A stretch of DNA of 27,829 bases from Hondaea fermentalgiana. Its lineage: Eukaryota; Sar; Bigyra; Thraustochytrida; Thraustochytriidae. The notes under the pieces were generated by a model. It saw only the letters and a program-made list of their open reading frames with translations. It made no database searches and was not told where the DNA came from. The stretch is taken from positions 14,262 to 42,090 of the forward strand of contig NPFB01000156.1 in the NCBI GenBank assembly GCA_014084085.1. Reading direction: 5' to 3'. A program made the position numbers and the translations under genes. Below, one piece after another: positions 27,482 to 27,829 of this stretch (within the stretch, counting starts at the first letter, position 1; the number at the start of each line of letters is the position of its first letter).

Positions 27482-27829
27482 CTAGTTAACATGGCGGCTG
27501 AAGAGAGCATTCCATGCTGCGCTTTTGACTCTGGCGCCGTGTGACAGGCCCGTGACGTACTCTCGAGCAGACTGAATAGCCCTGTCTTCGCCGTGGGCAA
27601 GCTTGCCGAGATCTAGCACTTTGTCGCACAGATCAGAAATGGTATCGTGCGAATGTGTAATCACCATGGCTGTTTTGCCGCGCAAAAATACCTTGAGTGC
27701 CTGTGTCACCGTCGCGCGCATCACAGGGTCCAGGGCGCTCATACACTCGTCTAATAGCACATAGTACACGTCTTGACGGCACAAGAGACGGGCAATCTGC
27801 AGACGCTGCGCCTGACCTCCGCTCACCAT
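27482..27829 (-). CDS. ABC half-transporter, paralogue 4 (C-terminal part; cut by window edge)
   Basis: Only the last 115 residues are in the window, starting in the ABC signature (VSGGQAQRLQIARLL). Walker B (YVLLDECMSALDP), the D-loop and the H-loop (VITHSHD) follow, and all key residues are intact, so nothing suggests a pseudogene. After the nucleotide-binding domain comes a tail, SAAWNALFSRHVN, equivalent to the VWHAIFNRSV tail of paralogue 3. The membrane domain and Walker A lie beyond the right edge. By eye, about nine in ten residues of the first 75 match paralogue 3, more than match paralogues 1 or 2. Domain identity is certain; full-length architecture is inferred from its neighbours. 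Confidence 0.92.
   Translation of the reverse strand: MVSGGQAQRLQIARLLCRQDVYYVLLDECMSALDPVMRATVTQALKVFLRGKTAMVITHSHDTISDLCDKVLDLGKLAHGEDRAIQSAREYVTGLSHGARVKSAAWNALFSRHVN

Overview
The window is nuclear DNA of a unicellular eukaryote with a compact, intron-poor genome. The evidence is a Rab-type GTPase gene with two short GT-AG introns, a giant ATR-type PI3K-like kinase in one uninterrupted frame, long GC-rich intergenic stretches, a CAG repeat, and no operons or Shine-Dalgarno logic. The lineage cannot be fixed from this sequence. A thraustochytrid-like stramenopile or another compact protist would fit, but this is a guess.

Layout. Positions 1-1300 hold no confident gene: an open minus-strand stretch at the left edge and a likely terminal exon of a poly-Gln protein (928-1266, minus). 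Then comes a three-exon Rab5-like GTPase (1366-2295, minus), divergent from a 632-residue coiled-coil protein (2661-4559, plus). Next is a 3,749-residue ATR checkpoint kinase (4995-16244, plus). A 1.1 kb GC-rich spacer leads to a 321-residue four-helix membrane protein of unknown function (17391-18356, plus).

The right third (18618 to the end) is a cluster of four paralogous ABC half-transporters in orientations minus, plus, minus, minus. The last is cut by the window edge. Each of the three complete ones has about six membrane helices followed by one nucleotide-binding domain. They share sequence peculiarities (Walker A beginning with Ala instead of Gly, a charged DE(G/A)HK motif at the end of helix 6, VSGGQ signature) that mark them as one locally expanded subfamily. 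This cluster is the most unusual part of the window.

There is no sign that the genes form one pathway. The kinase is a nuclear DNA-damage and replication-stress sensor, the GTPase acts in endosomal trafficking, and the ABC proteins and the four-helix protein are membrane proteins. No rRNA, tRNA, CRISPR array or mobile element was recognised.
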